From the NCBI GenBank assembly GCA_011319805.1, contig SJRY01000228.1, forward strand, positions 620,001 through 684,000: 64,000 bases of DNA. The letters are read 5' to 3'. Under the pieces are notes generated by a model, which did no database searches, was not told the DNA's origin, and saw only the letters and a program-made list of their open reading frames with translations. The translations under genes were made by a program, and so were the position numbers. This DNA comes from Macrocybe gigantea. Lineage: Eukaryota > Basidiomycota > Agaricomycetes > Agaricales > Callistosporiaceae. Below, in pieces: positions 30,384-41,540 of the stretch. Numbering within the stretch: position 1 is the stretch's first letter; every line of letters begins with the position of its first letter.

Positions 30384-30780
30384 TCACCGATCTACCGACT
30401 ATCTATGCTGCAAATGGTGTAATTCTGCACTATTGAATGGCTCTGCACCAAATCTTATTGCACTTGAAACAGATGCACATAGAAATGCATATTACAAACA
30501 AGCATATAATATACAAGCATGTGAATAATTAAATGCTTGGATAGCAGGCTTTGAGCCTATTCTAAACAAAATGACAGTCTATAATTTCAACTGGACATTA
30601 CATGTTTTATTACTTCTTCACACTTTGAAAGTCTTTGAAAAACAAAATAAAAAGACTGCTCAAAATATTATATCAATGGATAGTGAAGAATTGGAAGAAG
30701 AATTAGGTATTGAAATAGATACAGTACATTAGCCTTTTAGATAATGGTTTTTGTCATTTTTTAAATCAACAACAGTTTAA
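30384..30780 (+). pseudogene. KDZ-associated family protein, part 2
   Basis: This continues the frame interrupted at 28357: 'NHRSTDYLCCKWCN', 'LNGSAPNLIALETDAH', 'YYKQAYNIQACE', one TAA at about 30530, then 'LNAWIAGFEPILNKMTVYNFNW'. Together with part 1 this gives a collinear protein, so the LINE caused the split. The conserved YLC..WCN and QACE.LNAW words fit the same KDZ-associated family. The end near 30780 is approximate. Confidence 0.55.
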
Positions 30781-30799
30781 CTTTGCCCCATAAAAATAT

Positions 30800-31440
30800 C
30801 AATTCCTACTGGAGTCCACAAAGAGTCCTGGTAAAGTTCCTATATAGTTCTGGTAAAATTCTTACAGAATTCTCATGGAAATTTATGAATATATATTGCT
30901 ACACTGCTGCTATATTTGCTTAATGATGTGCAATTCTTGCAAAGTTCTTATAAAGTTCTTGTCAAGTTCTTGTCAAGTCCTTATAGAGTTCTTGTGAAGT
31001 TTTTGTAAAGTTCTTATAGAGTTCTTCTAGAGTTCCTATGAAGTTTTGATGAATTCCTTGTAAATTCTTTTCTTATAAAGTTCTGCTAGAATCCTGTTAA
31101 AGATCTTGTTGGGTCCTTGTTGAGCCATGTCAAAATTCCATGGAAGTTTTGTGAGAGTCCTTGTAGAGTCCTTCAGAAATCCCCTGAGAGTCCTTGTGGA
31201 GTCCTGTAGGAATTCTGTAAGAGTCCTTGTAGAATCTTGTAGAAATCCTGCTATAGTTTTCTTGGGATCCTAGTAGAGTCCTTGTAGAGTCCTAATTGAG
31301 TTTTTCTGAAATATGCCAAATGTCTGTGAATATATGAATATATATCAGAGTTATGGTTAAGTTCTACTAGAGTCTTGATGGAATGAGTTCTGCTGGAGTT
31401 CTTGTGGAATCTACCTTCAGTCCTCCTTCAGTTCTTTTTT
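30800..31440. repeat. Degenerate 11-12 bp tandem repeat
   Basis: These are dozens of imperfect copies of a unit close to GAGTCCTTGTA / AGTTCTTGTAGA, spaced by about 11-13 bp with a few AT-rich breaks. The copies are too diverged to be a recent satellite. A block of the complementary words follows at 31462-31545. Confidence 0.8.
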
Positions 31441-31461
31441 AGTTCTGGTAATATATATATT

Positions 31462-31545
31462 GGACCTAACCAGAACTCAACCAGGACTCAACAAGGACTT
31501 TACAGAAACTCTAGAAACTCAGCAAGAACTCAACAGGGACTCAAC
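31462..31545. repeat. Inverted arm of the tandem repeat
   Basis: Reads ccagaactcaaccaggactc and similar repeated 'caggactcaacaag' words, the reverse complement of the repeat to its left. An AT-rich spacer (taatatatatat, 31449-31460) lies between the arms. The arrangement could fold into a hairpin. Confidence 0.65.
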
Positions 31546-31554
31546 AGGGATGCC

Positions 31555-31640
31555 AGAAGAACAGGGGAGGAGTGTCATGTACTCAATAATATTATGAATA
31601 TGCTAGCCATGTACTGGCCATGTCTCATGAATATTATACT
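31555..31640 (-). repeat. Left subterminal repeat of KDZ element
   Basis: Contains 'aatattatgaatatgctagccatgt', split here as aatattatgaatatg / ctagccatgt, followed by 'actggccatgtctcatgaa'. In reverse complement it matches the core of the 86-bp unit at 40173-40640. Subterminal repeats of this kind are usual transposase-binding regions. Confidence 0.6.
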
Positions 31641-31744
31641 CTCATATAACCAAGATCATATTCATGCAAAGAGGCTTCTTGGCAGGAGTTTGAGGCATTC
31701 TAGAAGGGATTCAACATCTTGTAAAGTAAATTTATCAAGTGACT

Positions 31745-34690
31745 TAACTAGTCCCTGTCCTCGTGATCACTAGAGGCATTAGCTTTGCACTTGCCTTTGC
31801 CTTTGACAGGCTCTTCTTCATCAGTTTCCCAAAAGCATGGCAGAAAAATCTCGTAGACACTAATAAAGGCTTTGTGGTCTATTAGAGACTTGATGAACCA
31901 CTTTGGTGCATCAGGAGGAGGTTCTTCTGCCTCTATAACATGAGTGATCTCCCTTATAGCCATTCCTAAGGCTAAAATAAAATGTCAATAGCATTCAAAA
32001 ATTTGATGTAAGATCCAGACATATCTAAAACCATTGCCTTCATTTCCTCATAATCTGTAGGATGGGTCCTCTTCATCACTTCAAGAGATGCTTCGAACTT
32101 CTTGTAATTATGAAAGATGGCAGGAAGGTATTTCTTCCTCCAGTTCCAAGAGTCCCAGACCAGAATACTAATTTTGGAGGGAACTCCATTAAAACCCTGA
32201 TAGTAGATCAGCCAAGAAATCAATGGTAAGAGAAATTATTACCCTTGCATATTCCAGCATTTGAACATATTGCTAGTAACAGTGATTCCTGGAAAGGTTC
32301 TTGAGATATATGAATCTAGCATCATGAGAAGCCTTCTTCATAGAATATGGGGCATTAGGATCCATAGAGTCTATCTCCACATCCATGTCTTAGACCTCTG
32401 GCTGATCTTAGGTAGAACGAGTCTTGTAGGATGACGTCGATTTACCTTGATAATGATATAGCTTTGCAAGTTACAAAAGAAAATAAAATAATCTCATTCT
32501 TCTTTTCTTTTTTATCCACTTCTACTTTCTTGTCATCATTTACTTCCTCCTACTTATCTTGAGTGGAACCAGTCTTGTGAAGCAACATAGATTTTTCTTA
32601 AATCATGATATATAGTCCTGACTTGAGAAAGAAATGAAGTCATCTTATACTTATTCCCTTGCACTTCCTCATTTTCACTATTAACCTCATTTTTCTCCTC
32701 TTCATCTTCACCATCTTTCTCATCTTCTTTGTCTTGATCATTTCAGATGGCTTTTCCCTTTTCCTTGTCCTTGACCTGGTTGACATGTCAGCAGATTCAT
32801 TCTTATTCTATTTGTTTCTTACCTCATTGTTGCCACCTTGTTCATTTTGATCTGTATCCATGACTTCTCCCTTGAGTTCAATCTCCTTCTTTTGTGTCAT
32901 CTTCTTCTGAAAGGGGACTTCCTTGTTAGTCTCTTTCTCACTGTCAGCCTTGTCAGTATCTTCTGATTGATGGTTGACAGGTGGAGTGGCACAATAAGTT
33001 CTGGTGGCCTTCTCCTTCTCCTTGCCTTTGGAGTTCTTTTTTGAGGTCTGGATGAGTTTGTCCTTCTTTCTTGTATCTGATTCTTCTTCTTTTTCTTTTT
33101 CTTTCTCCTTCACCCACTCCTTATCTTCAGAGGTCTTGTTTGAGGTCCTGTTCTTCTTCCTTATAGCAGTTTCATCTTCTTTCACCTTCTCTGGCTCTTC
33201 ATCCTCTTTCTTCTCGTCATTGCTCTTTCCCCTATAGAACTTCAAACCTGTCTTGCCTTAGACCTGATGCTTGTACCACCATTCCCACAAGTTGGATATC
33301 TTCTTTTTCTTCAGATGTGAAGGATCCTTGAGTTGGAACTTAGGAGGAACACAATCCAAAGAGAAATAGTAGTCTAGTTGATCTTGGAGGCATTTTCAGT
33401 TCACTTTGGTTTTCTTGCCTGTAAATGCTCCTACATATCATTAATGCATGATTTGTTTGTGAGAAAAGTATATAGACTTATGAAAATTAAAGGTCACATA
33501 TTCCTGTATGAGGTGTTTATAGGTTTTCAAAGAAAGGTTGTCACTCTTAGGCAAAAGAGTAGTGTTGTCAGAGAGATTAATGGAAAGGGAGCCTTCCATA
33601 TCTTCTTTTCCATTGCCATCTTTCTCATTGTTGTTCTCTTTCTCCTTAGCTATAGCCCACTTAATATGTTAGATTATATCAATAATAATTGGATCACTTA
33701 ATCACTTACAGAATTGGCCCTTGGCATATTCATACCACTTTGCATAAAGTCCTGTTTTCCATCCTGGAATCTCCATGAAAAGTGTGGATCCGACAGATGA
33801 ACGAGAAGTCACACTATTAAAGATATTAATATCTCAGCACCTCAGAAATAGTATTACCTCTCACCAGCAAGTGGTTAGATTCTCTTTTGCACTCAAGGAG
33901 TGGGTGACTAGCATCAGAATCTGAGCACCCATTATGCATTTGACATCGGTAGCAAAATTGGTGAGAAGCTTTCCCAAATTCTCGCAGTTTCCAAATAACT
34001 CTATTGAATAATAAACACTGAACATATATTACTTTGCTTGTATGGAGGCAGGCTGTGACTCCATATTCCATCAATGGGCCTTGGCTTTCAACTCTGCTAT
34101 CTGTTTCTTCAATAGTTTCTTCATTCTCTCTGAAATGATATTGTTCCTGGCATTAAGCCAAGGAAATGTGTGATTCTCACTAGAGGCTTTTTTGGTAGCC
34201 TCATTGAGATCCTTCTCGTATTTGTAGATATAGACCTGGGTTGCCATAATCTTTTTACCAAAGCTGAATGCTTTCTTGGAGATGAGAGAGGGAACAGATG
34301 ATTCTCCCTTCTCCTTTCTTTGAGCATTGCAATTGGGCTTGGAACTATAAGCCCCTGAATAGATGTAGTTGTTAAAATAGGTATGGATTTTTTAGGAACA
34401 TAGAAAGTGAATAAATGTTTGGAATAATAGAGAACCAGGTGCTTGCCTTTGCTAAGTCTGGTAGTAAGTCCTTGGGGTTCACCTCTTGACTATGTTTGAC
34501 TATAATAGCTACCTCTGCTGATTTCTCAATAGTGTTTTTCTTATCATGGGTGGCCTCTGCTCAGCGCTTTCTATATTTTCAGAGAATATCAGTATAAGGG
34601 GTTGATTATATGATGAGATGTTGAGTAGAGGTAGAGTAGAAGGGGTTGAATGCAGCAGATGATGGGTATCAAAGCTCACATATTAATTCA
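31745..34690 (-). pseudogene. KDZ-companion gene on minus strand, multi-exon, decayed
   Basis: Several frames on the - strand form a plausible broken multi-exon gene. From its start: about 34630-34450 ('AEATHDKKNTIEKSAEVAII'), 34290-34085 ('MATQVYIYKYEKDLNEATKK' and 'FPWLNARN'), 34074-33826, then 'MEIPGWKTGLYAKWYEYAKG' ending at a GTAAGTG donor-like site (about 33703), and about 33660-33490. Next come 33420-33245 ('YYFSLDCVPPKFQLKDPSHL') and a strongly Lys/Glu-rich segment (33245-32808). The last blocks are 32223-31972 ('YLPAIFHNYKKFEASLEVMK') and 31963-31748. I recall similar unnamed proteins beside KDZ transposases, but no catalytic motif is visible; in particular I did not find a TET/JBP-type HxD motif. 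The function is unknown. Confidence 0.5.
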
Positions 34691-34699
34691 ATGCCAGAA

Positions 34700-35475
34700 T
34701 TGGAAAGTCAACATTGATCATGTGATTAAAATATAGAGGCAAATAAGTACATATAGCTATGAAAAATGAATATTTTGAGCCCATCTATTGGAATCTTTGA
34801 GCCAACATTATCTGGCTCTATTACTGTGAAATACTAGAGATGCTCTAGTACCTTTAAAATTGAGGACAATGAGGGCAAAGTAACACTAGACATTTGACAT
34901 TCCTGCCAGATATCTGAACATGTCTTCTATTTGAAATAACTACAGGCTTTTTAGCACTTTCTAAACTCAAAGCTTGCAATTACTCACTTCTGATGCCAAG
35001 AATCAAAAAAATGTCTGTTTGATGGATATCTGAACATAAAAATGACAAAGTCGAGCTTGGCCTATGTTTCCAGTGTTCAGAAATGAACATTTGGAACTCT
35101 AGAGCAAGAGCCTCACTGGATAGCCTGCAGATAGCAGGTATCAAGGCTGTTTGTATATAGATAGAGGTATCAACTTCATCTACAACTGTGGAATATTAAA
35201 AAAGAAGGTTCAGAAGGTTAAAATAGAGGTGTACCAGTTCCTGGATTGAGAATAGACTGGCATATTTGATCGACAACTGCAACAGATAAAGATTTGAACT
35301 GCTGGAGACATCTTGCAAGATACAATATCATCAATCCAAAGAGAGTGGCTGTTATAATCTTTCACGATCAACAGATAGATGGATAGAAAAGGGAATACTC
35401 ACTTGCATGAGTGAATTCTGTAAGATGATTACCCCAATCCCTCCACCTCTTTTCCTGGTGTTCTGAGCATGCCTC
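34700..35475. other. Intergenic part of KDZ element, nothing recognised
   Basis: AT-rich, with no open frame of note on either strand and no repeat I can define. It separates the starts of the two divergent genes of the proposed element and would hold their promoters. Confidence 0.4.
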
Positions 35476-35735
35476 CAACTCGCCACCCTTCTTTATTTCT
35501 TCCTGTATGATGTCCACTATTGAGCATGCTTGATGTTTCAACCTGAGATTCTCAAGCTTGATAATAAAACATATGAGGTTGATGGCATTGAGGAATTCAA
35601 GCTCTACCCCTTTTCACTTGCAGTGTTGGATGCAGTTGGCTATAGACCTCAAACAGAAAGGATCATTGAGCTAGAGAACGGTCATGGGACTATCGTGGAT
35701 TAATGCATAGAGGGAATTCATGGGCATTGCCTTCA
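35476..35735 (+). pseudogene. Coding-like fragment left of LINE
   Basis: One + frame reads 'ACLMFQPEILKLDNKTYEVD' and 'LYPFSLAVLDAVGYRPQTER' up to a TAA near 35700. The amino-acid composition and the single early TGA look like decayed coding sequence. It could be an N-terminal exon of the KDZ transposase, displaced from the rest by the LINE, or an unrelated fragment. I do not recognise it. Confidence 0.3.
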
Positions 35736-37222
35736 TTTTTTTTTTTTAAGTCAACAATTTATATAGTGGTGCTTGCTGGCAGTCTGCTTGTAAATACAGA
35801 AAGGTACCTATGATAAATACAACTAGTCCGATACGAGCAGACTGAGGTGATATACATAGAGGGTGCACTAACTCTGTTCTCTCGTGCCCGTGCCCATGCC
35901 GCTTAGGCTTGCACTCGTGCTCACTCACCTACTAGGCTTGCGTTAGCAACAAGCATCGCAAAGTTTGCAACTTGCAATAAAGCTCAGTGTTCGCTTTCAT
36001 CAAACACTCCACTGAATTGATGCTCAAGGTCCCCCAGCCTGAAGGCCAGTTGTGGTTACTTCTGTGCAAAGGCCCTGTGAGGAGCCATAACCAGAGGATC
36101 CTCTGCTACGAAGGGGCAGTTACCTGCCCCCCAGATCCAGAATAAAAGCACCCACTGCCTTATTCAATATTAGATACTTAATGAATCAGGAATGCACAAA
36201 GATGTCATACTGGCATTCAGTTGGCCTGTTCTAGTTCTAGCACAAGGTCATGACATGAATGGAGTCCTCAGGCCCTTGTCTGCAAGAGCATTTATTGCTC
36301 TCAACAAAATTGAACTATGCTCGATATGCATTGATTAGTGCATGTCCACAGGCAACGCGACAGGCAATGAGCTGTTTGCTCATTGCCTGTCACCAATTTC
36401 ATGAAGCCCATTCTCTTATGAAGCAGGTGCTCATAGGACTCTGGCTTTTCCACATCATGAAAACAAAACATGGAGGCACTAATGTATTTCTTGATTTCAG
36501 AGTCATGGAACCAAGAGGATGCATATCGTCGTCCACCTCCTTACGGAGTGCATCCATGGTATAAAGAGGACGAAGTCCCTGAGGAACGTCAAGGCCATGC
36601 ACTGACTCATATGCTTCGATTTGAATAGCCCACTTCCAGCGGGAAGGGACATGCCAGAACGTAATCTGGTACAGCTCAGACTGGGAAAACCAAGTATGCA
36701 ATGAAGTGCACAGAGCAATGGAATGCGACTGTGCAGAGTGAGGATTGCAATCGACAATGTGATTGATCACATTCATCAAGTCAAGGAAGCACACCATAGA
36801 TGTGACTCCATCTTGTGCGATAGCCTTTTGAATTGACATGCACAATCCAATTAGCTCAGAATCATTGCTCGTCACTTTGCCAACAGGCTGACGTACTTCG
36901 TAAATGAGCGTGTTGCCATGGTAAACCTGGAAGGCATATACTGATTGCTTATTAAGTGCATCTACTTTTGTGGGCACAGTGCCATCACTACTTATATAGA
37001 TGCAATTGGGCTCCAGCTGGCACTCAACAAGTGCCTGTTCGAGTGATGTGTGGTAAGCCTTGACAGAGTCTTCATCTTTGCCAAGGAGCTTACAGATCTC
37101 AAGGTAACCACTGAATTCATCAACAAGCTGCCTGCTCAGATTATTCACATTGGCAAAATAGTCCATGGATAAAAAGTTTGGTGGTTTAAGGTCTACCAAG
37201 TCCTTGAGAAGGGACTTAAGTG
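35736..37222 (-). mobile_element. LINE copy, 5'-truncated, inside KDZ region
   Basis: On the - strand this is the 3' part of the LINE: linker ('KDLVDLKPPNFLSMDYFA'), RNase H ('YISSDGTVPTKVD', 'DSELIGLCMS', 'VCFLDLMN') and the C-terminal part. The 3' UTR ends in a poly(A) tract seen as T12-13 at 35736-35748. It is open over 292 codons (36399-37277), which includes about 18 codons of flanking host sequence. It starts at the codons 'SALKS' (about 37222). I found no matching TSD, so one flank may have been deleted. Confidence 0.85.
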
Positions 37223-40058
37223 CACTTACTGGGGAGTACATTGAAGTTCGTAAAGAACTCTTGACTGAGTTACTCAATTATGAGGCTTGAGAAATCCACA
37301 AGCTATGCTCTGTCTGTGAAAAGCAATAAGGCCTGTTATAATGCAGGACCTGCTTCCCATGGCTGGTCTTTTGCAAAGACTGCTTGATAACTTCCTATAG
37401 AAATCTGCTCTTTCATAAGATAGAAATCTGGAGAGAGAGTTTCTTTGCTTCCACCACTCTTCAAGAGCAAGGCTATATCTTGAAACTGGGTCACTGTAGG
37501 CAGTCATGCCCAGATTGCTCTTCTGAGAAGCCTTTTTCTAGTTCAAGGTGGTCAGAACTAGTGTTGATCTATCTATCTGGCATTTTCCACCATATAGTTG
37601 AATAGTGCATGTGTCCTGAATCCTCTCTAAGATATCTACAGCTATTCAGAGCTAGGCTCTTTTCTTATAGTTTTAAAAGGCCAGAAACTGCCTTTATCTT
37701 TGATGTGCTAGATTATTTTATATTGATGCCATGGAGTGCAAGACTTCTGCCATGAGCTTTTATCAGAAACTCAAGAGGTTAACAAACAATGCCTCTCCTG
37801 ATGAAATTCCTACAAGATATTTGGAGCTCCTTAGAACATCTAGGAAATAGAGAGATCTCTTGAACAGAAAAAGAGCTAGTCTGGCTTATGATCCCAATCT
37901 TGCTGGATATCTAAGGAGTATGGTATTGTTCTGTGCAGCATGTCCACAGCTTGATATCAACTGAGATCCTCAGGATGATTATCCTGATTGGGTTTTAAAA
38001 AGAATTATTATTGCAGATGGGAATTTCAAAGCAGAGCTGCTTAAACCCAAAAGGCCTGATCTGGATGTGTCCCTGACTTCTGGTGAAGCCTATGTTACTG
38101 CAAAAGATCAATATGACTAATATTTGAAAGAAGGAAAAGTCATCAAACAGGTACATTTAGTTTTTTACCACTCCAAATAACTTGAAGATATTAATTTGAA
38201 GTTGTTGATTAAAGAAATCGACCTGTCATAATCACAAGGCAATTGCTAACAGCAATGCTCATCATAACAATTTATTGGCCACTGGCATTGGGGCCTGTGC
38301 TTGTGCTAGGCATGGCTATTTTGTGCCAAATTCTGTGGTTGATTTCTAGAAAGGAGAGGCTCAAATAAATATAGATTATTCCATTTGCAATGTGATCAGC
38401 TATAATGCATCTGGTCTCAAGAAAGGAATTCTGGTCTATGACATTATTTGCCAATGGTGGATCAACTTTTTGAAAAGGTTGAGCCAATATACTTATCTGG
38501 ATATTGGGGGCTGGGAGCTATAAGATTTTATTTTTGCCACCGGCAAACCCCACTCTCATGCACATGCCAAGGAGTGCTTTGCTCATTATTCTTTGAATTT
38601 TGTCCAAGGGATTGGCCAAGTTGATAGAGAAATTTTGGAAACACTCTAGGTACCTTTCAATTCAATAGCTGGTTATGCCAGAACAATGACCAAGGCTCAT
38701 CGCAGAGAAACATATGATGATTATATGAAGAATGCCAATTGGAAAAAGCTGGTATCCATAATCACATCTCTTCTTTAGAAGCAAAGACTTGCAGAAATAG
38801 AAAGCAAGGTCATTATTGAAGCTTATAAAAATATCACAAAGAATCTAGCTTTGGAAGATATCCAGGCTTGGTCAGAGCAGGAGAAAAAAGCTTTGGAAAA
38901 AAGAGGAAAAGCCTTGTATATATACTATATCAAAAGCTCTCAAGTTCCAAGTTTTGCAGAAATGCAATTGAAATAGTACAAAGACAGTAACACTTCTATT
39001 GGAAAGGCAGGAGTTGTTCAATGGATTGCTAATGCTATGCTGCTGGAAACTGAAATTGATGATATGAGATATAAATTGCACTATAGAAAATCTATCCGGG
39101 ATGGAGCTGATGAATTGTCTCTATATCAGAAAAGAGAAAATCTTCAGAAAAAGATTGAAAAAAGCAATACACAAGCCATTTATCTGCTGAATCTGGGTGG
39201 CAATATTCAAATGGCTAAGAAACATGAAAGGATTGAGTTTGAAGATATGGGACCAGATGATGATGACTCAAATGAGATAGAGATGATAAAGTTGATATTG
39301 CCATCAAATATTGAACTGGAGCAGGAGTTGAAGGATATCAAAGAAATAGAGCTGGGTTTGTGGAAAGGACAAGCCAATGATGCTTTAGATGCATTGAGAG
39401 ATGCCCTTGGCTATAAGTCCATGATCATGACAGAAGATCTGAGGAAAGCTTCCTCTACAAAAGAAAAAACCAGAAGCTATGATGAAGTTCATAAAGTTTC
39501 AAAATCTATTGCCAGATCTGCCAGGGTTTATAAAAAAGCAAGAATGGCAATGATTGCACTAGGGGCATCATCTGATATTTTGAAGAATCTGATATTTTGA
39601 AGACTTATAAAGAGCTGTCAAAATCAGATCTGCAGCTCAATAAAGACATTTCTGAAGTAAATTGGTTCTATCAAAGAACAGACATGCTTCCTTGGTTCTA
39701 GCAAATAGGATCAGAAAATAGTAAAGATAATGCCAACTGGTCCAAAGAATGTAAGTGTGGTATTAGGAATATGAAAGCATTATTTAATTATGTTCTAGAT
39801 GAAAGGGTTATGTGGCTAAGAGCAAAGGCCCATACAGATAGATGGAAAGAGGAGAAAGTTTTGGTGAGATGTGAAATGCAGTGGGTAATCAATTAGTTTG
39901 AAAACAAAAATGAAACATGGAAAACCTGGGCAGAGGAAAGTGGTGAAAAGGGTTTGCTTGGGCATACTGTGTATGCCTGAAAACAAGTGTCTATTTGGAA
40001 GGGATTTGTAGACAAAGCCAGGTCATCTTTTGAACCTTATCTTCAGGAGGAGGAGTAG
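37223..40058 (+). pseudogene. KDZ transposase with CxC2-like cysteine cluster (broken)
   Basis: This is a Kyakuja-Dileera-Zisupton transposase. The N-terminal cysteine cluster reads 'LCSVCEKQ', 'CRTCF', 'FCKDCLITSYRNLLFHKIE' and 'LGHCRQSCP' (37300-37530), the usual CxC2 layout. 'RPETAFIFDVLDYF' (about 37678-37720) and 'FYQKLKRLTNNASPDEIPTRYLEL' (split here as FYQKLKRLTNN / DEIPTRYLEL, about 37755-37830) follow. The catalytic KDZ core has 'NIDYSICNVISY', 'YDIICQWWI' (about 38437-38465), 'PHSHAHAKECFAHYSLNF' (about 38550-38603) and 'AGYARTMTKAHRRE'. A long helical region (187 codons open, 39037-39600) and the terminal 'WLRAKAHTDRW' and 'CEMQWVINQFE' part lead to TAG 40056-40058. About ten stops and several frame changes make it dead. 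The start of the gene was cut by the LINE. Confidence 0.88.
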
Positions 40059-40172
40059 ATAGGTAAGATAGTAGGAACTTGATTGGCCAGGATGTGTGTC
40101 CCATGATTATAATATTGTCCTAGGCCGGGGTAGGATATGTTAAGCATGAATATGATATCTCTTTTAGAATTG

Positions 40173-40640
40173 GCTAGGACATGTTCTACATGAGCATTAT
40201 ATTCTACATGATCATATAGGACATGGCTAGCATGACTATAATATTCCTATGTATGTGGGCTAGGACATGTTCTGCATGAGCATCATATTCTACATGATCA
40301 TACAGAACATAGCTGGCATGATTATAATATTCCTCTATACATGAGCTAGGATGTGTTCTGCATGAGCATCATATTCTACATGATCATACAGGACATGGTT
40401 GGCATGATCATAATATTCCTACATGTGTGGGCTAGAACATACTCTACATGATCACTATATTCCATGTAATCCTATAGGATATGGCTAACATGGGTATAAT
40501 ATTCCACTGTAAGTTGGCTAGGACATGCTCCATATGATTGTCATATTCTATATAATTATACAGGACATGGCCGACATGTCTATAGTATTCCTATAGATGT
40601 TGGCCAGAACATGGGCAATATAACTAATAAATATGGATAG
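40173..40640 (+). repeat. 86-bp tandem repeat, right subterminal
   Basis: Five to six imperfect units start at about 40172, 40257, 40343, 40429, 40515 and 40601, spaced 85-86 bp. Each begins ggctaggacatgttct, contains catatt/ctacatgatcat words and ends near ataatattcct. It lies about 110 bp after the transposase stop. A reverse-oriented related block lies at 31555-31640. Confidence 0.85.
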
Positions 40641-40660
40641 AACATGCCTTACATAGACAT

Positions 40661-40769
40661 AATATATAATGTGAGGTGTTGGTTTTAGTTGATATATATA
40701 ATATAATATTAATTTGCTAAGGTATGGTTTATATAAATATATTAATTAAACAGGCTGCTATAATAGCAC
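40661..40769. other. AT-rich spacer between KDZ element and LINE
   Basis: Short AT-rich segment with no gene seen. The end of the KDZ element should lie in or near it. Confidence 0.4.
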
Positions 40770-41540
40770 CTCAGTGTGCACCTCTATAATATCATTGGCG
40801 CTTACTTCTCCTTCCATGGAAAGGCCACTCACTTTGCTAATCCTGACCCTCATACATCTCCTTCAGGCACTATTCACCTACAGGACTCACACTCGAATTT
40901 GGGCACTTGCCCTCTGAGACTGCCTCAGAACCCAAATTGCCCTTTCCCTTTCCAACCACATTCTCACTCTCAGACTCCTGGATGGGGCCCACTGCCTCAT
41001 GTTAACAGAGCTATGCACCCTGCTTCTGGCAAGCACTTGTATGTGCAAGCCCTGATCCAACCAGCCACTACATCTGGTGATGCTATCATAGCCTTAGCAA
41101 AGACTTTCCTACACCTTCCCATGGAGAAGATTGTCTCTTTGCAGAAGGAGGCAACTAGAGAGCTATCTGGACTGCCTAAGAAGAAGAAGGCTAAGTCCAC
41201 ATCACATGGACCATCCTGACGCAACATCAGGGTGACCTATTTCTTTCCAGCTGATAATGATGCTGTTGCGACTGGTACTCTCCTTATCACCTTTAACTAG
41301 GAGTTAACTGCCGGCAAATCCTGAATCTGATGTGAATCTATCCAGGATCATTCTGCCTCTTCATTCTCTTATTTGATGATAAAGGTGGCCTTCCCCAAAG
41401 ACCTCAGCATTCTGCATGAGGCTGCTCTCTGTTGTACTCTGGCTAGTTCTACCGTTGAGCTCACCATCCCTATGAGCATCTCCTATGTGAAACTGCTTGA
41501 TGTACCCTACTTCAATGTCAATAGCAGTACTATCACTGCT

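Larger units (their letters stand above)
31549..40660 (+). mobile_element. Probable KDZ DNA transposon (about 9 kb, decayed)
   Basis: I group this region as one element for three reasons. A KDZ transposase lies at its right side. A divergent companion gene lies at its left side. The two ends carry related sequence in inverted orientation: the left words 'aatattatgaatatgctagc' and 'ccatgt' (31575-31640) are the reverse complement of words in the 86-bp repeats at 40173-40640 ('gctagcatgactataatatt', 'acatgg'). KDZ elements of basidiomycetes are known to be large and to carry companion genes. Exact termini and the TSD were not found, so the limits are approximate. A LINE of 1.5 kb lies inside. 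Confidence 0.55.

Noticed and set aside
31000..31260. CRISPR-like array
   Set aside because: The repeat units are short, degenerate and contiguous, without spacers; the context is fungal.
33004..33237. Ser/Phe-rich + strand frame as a membrane protein
   Set aside because: It is the reverse of the Lys/Glu-rich segment of the minus-strand gene; the composition is an antisense artefact.
34700..35735. TET/JBP dioxygenase companion of the KDZ element
   Set aside because: I looked for an HxD...H type motif in the plausible frames of the minus-strand gene and around 35476-35735 and found none.
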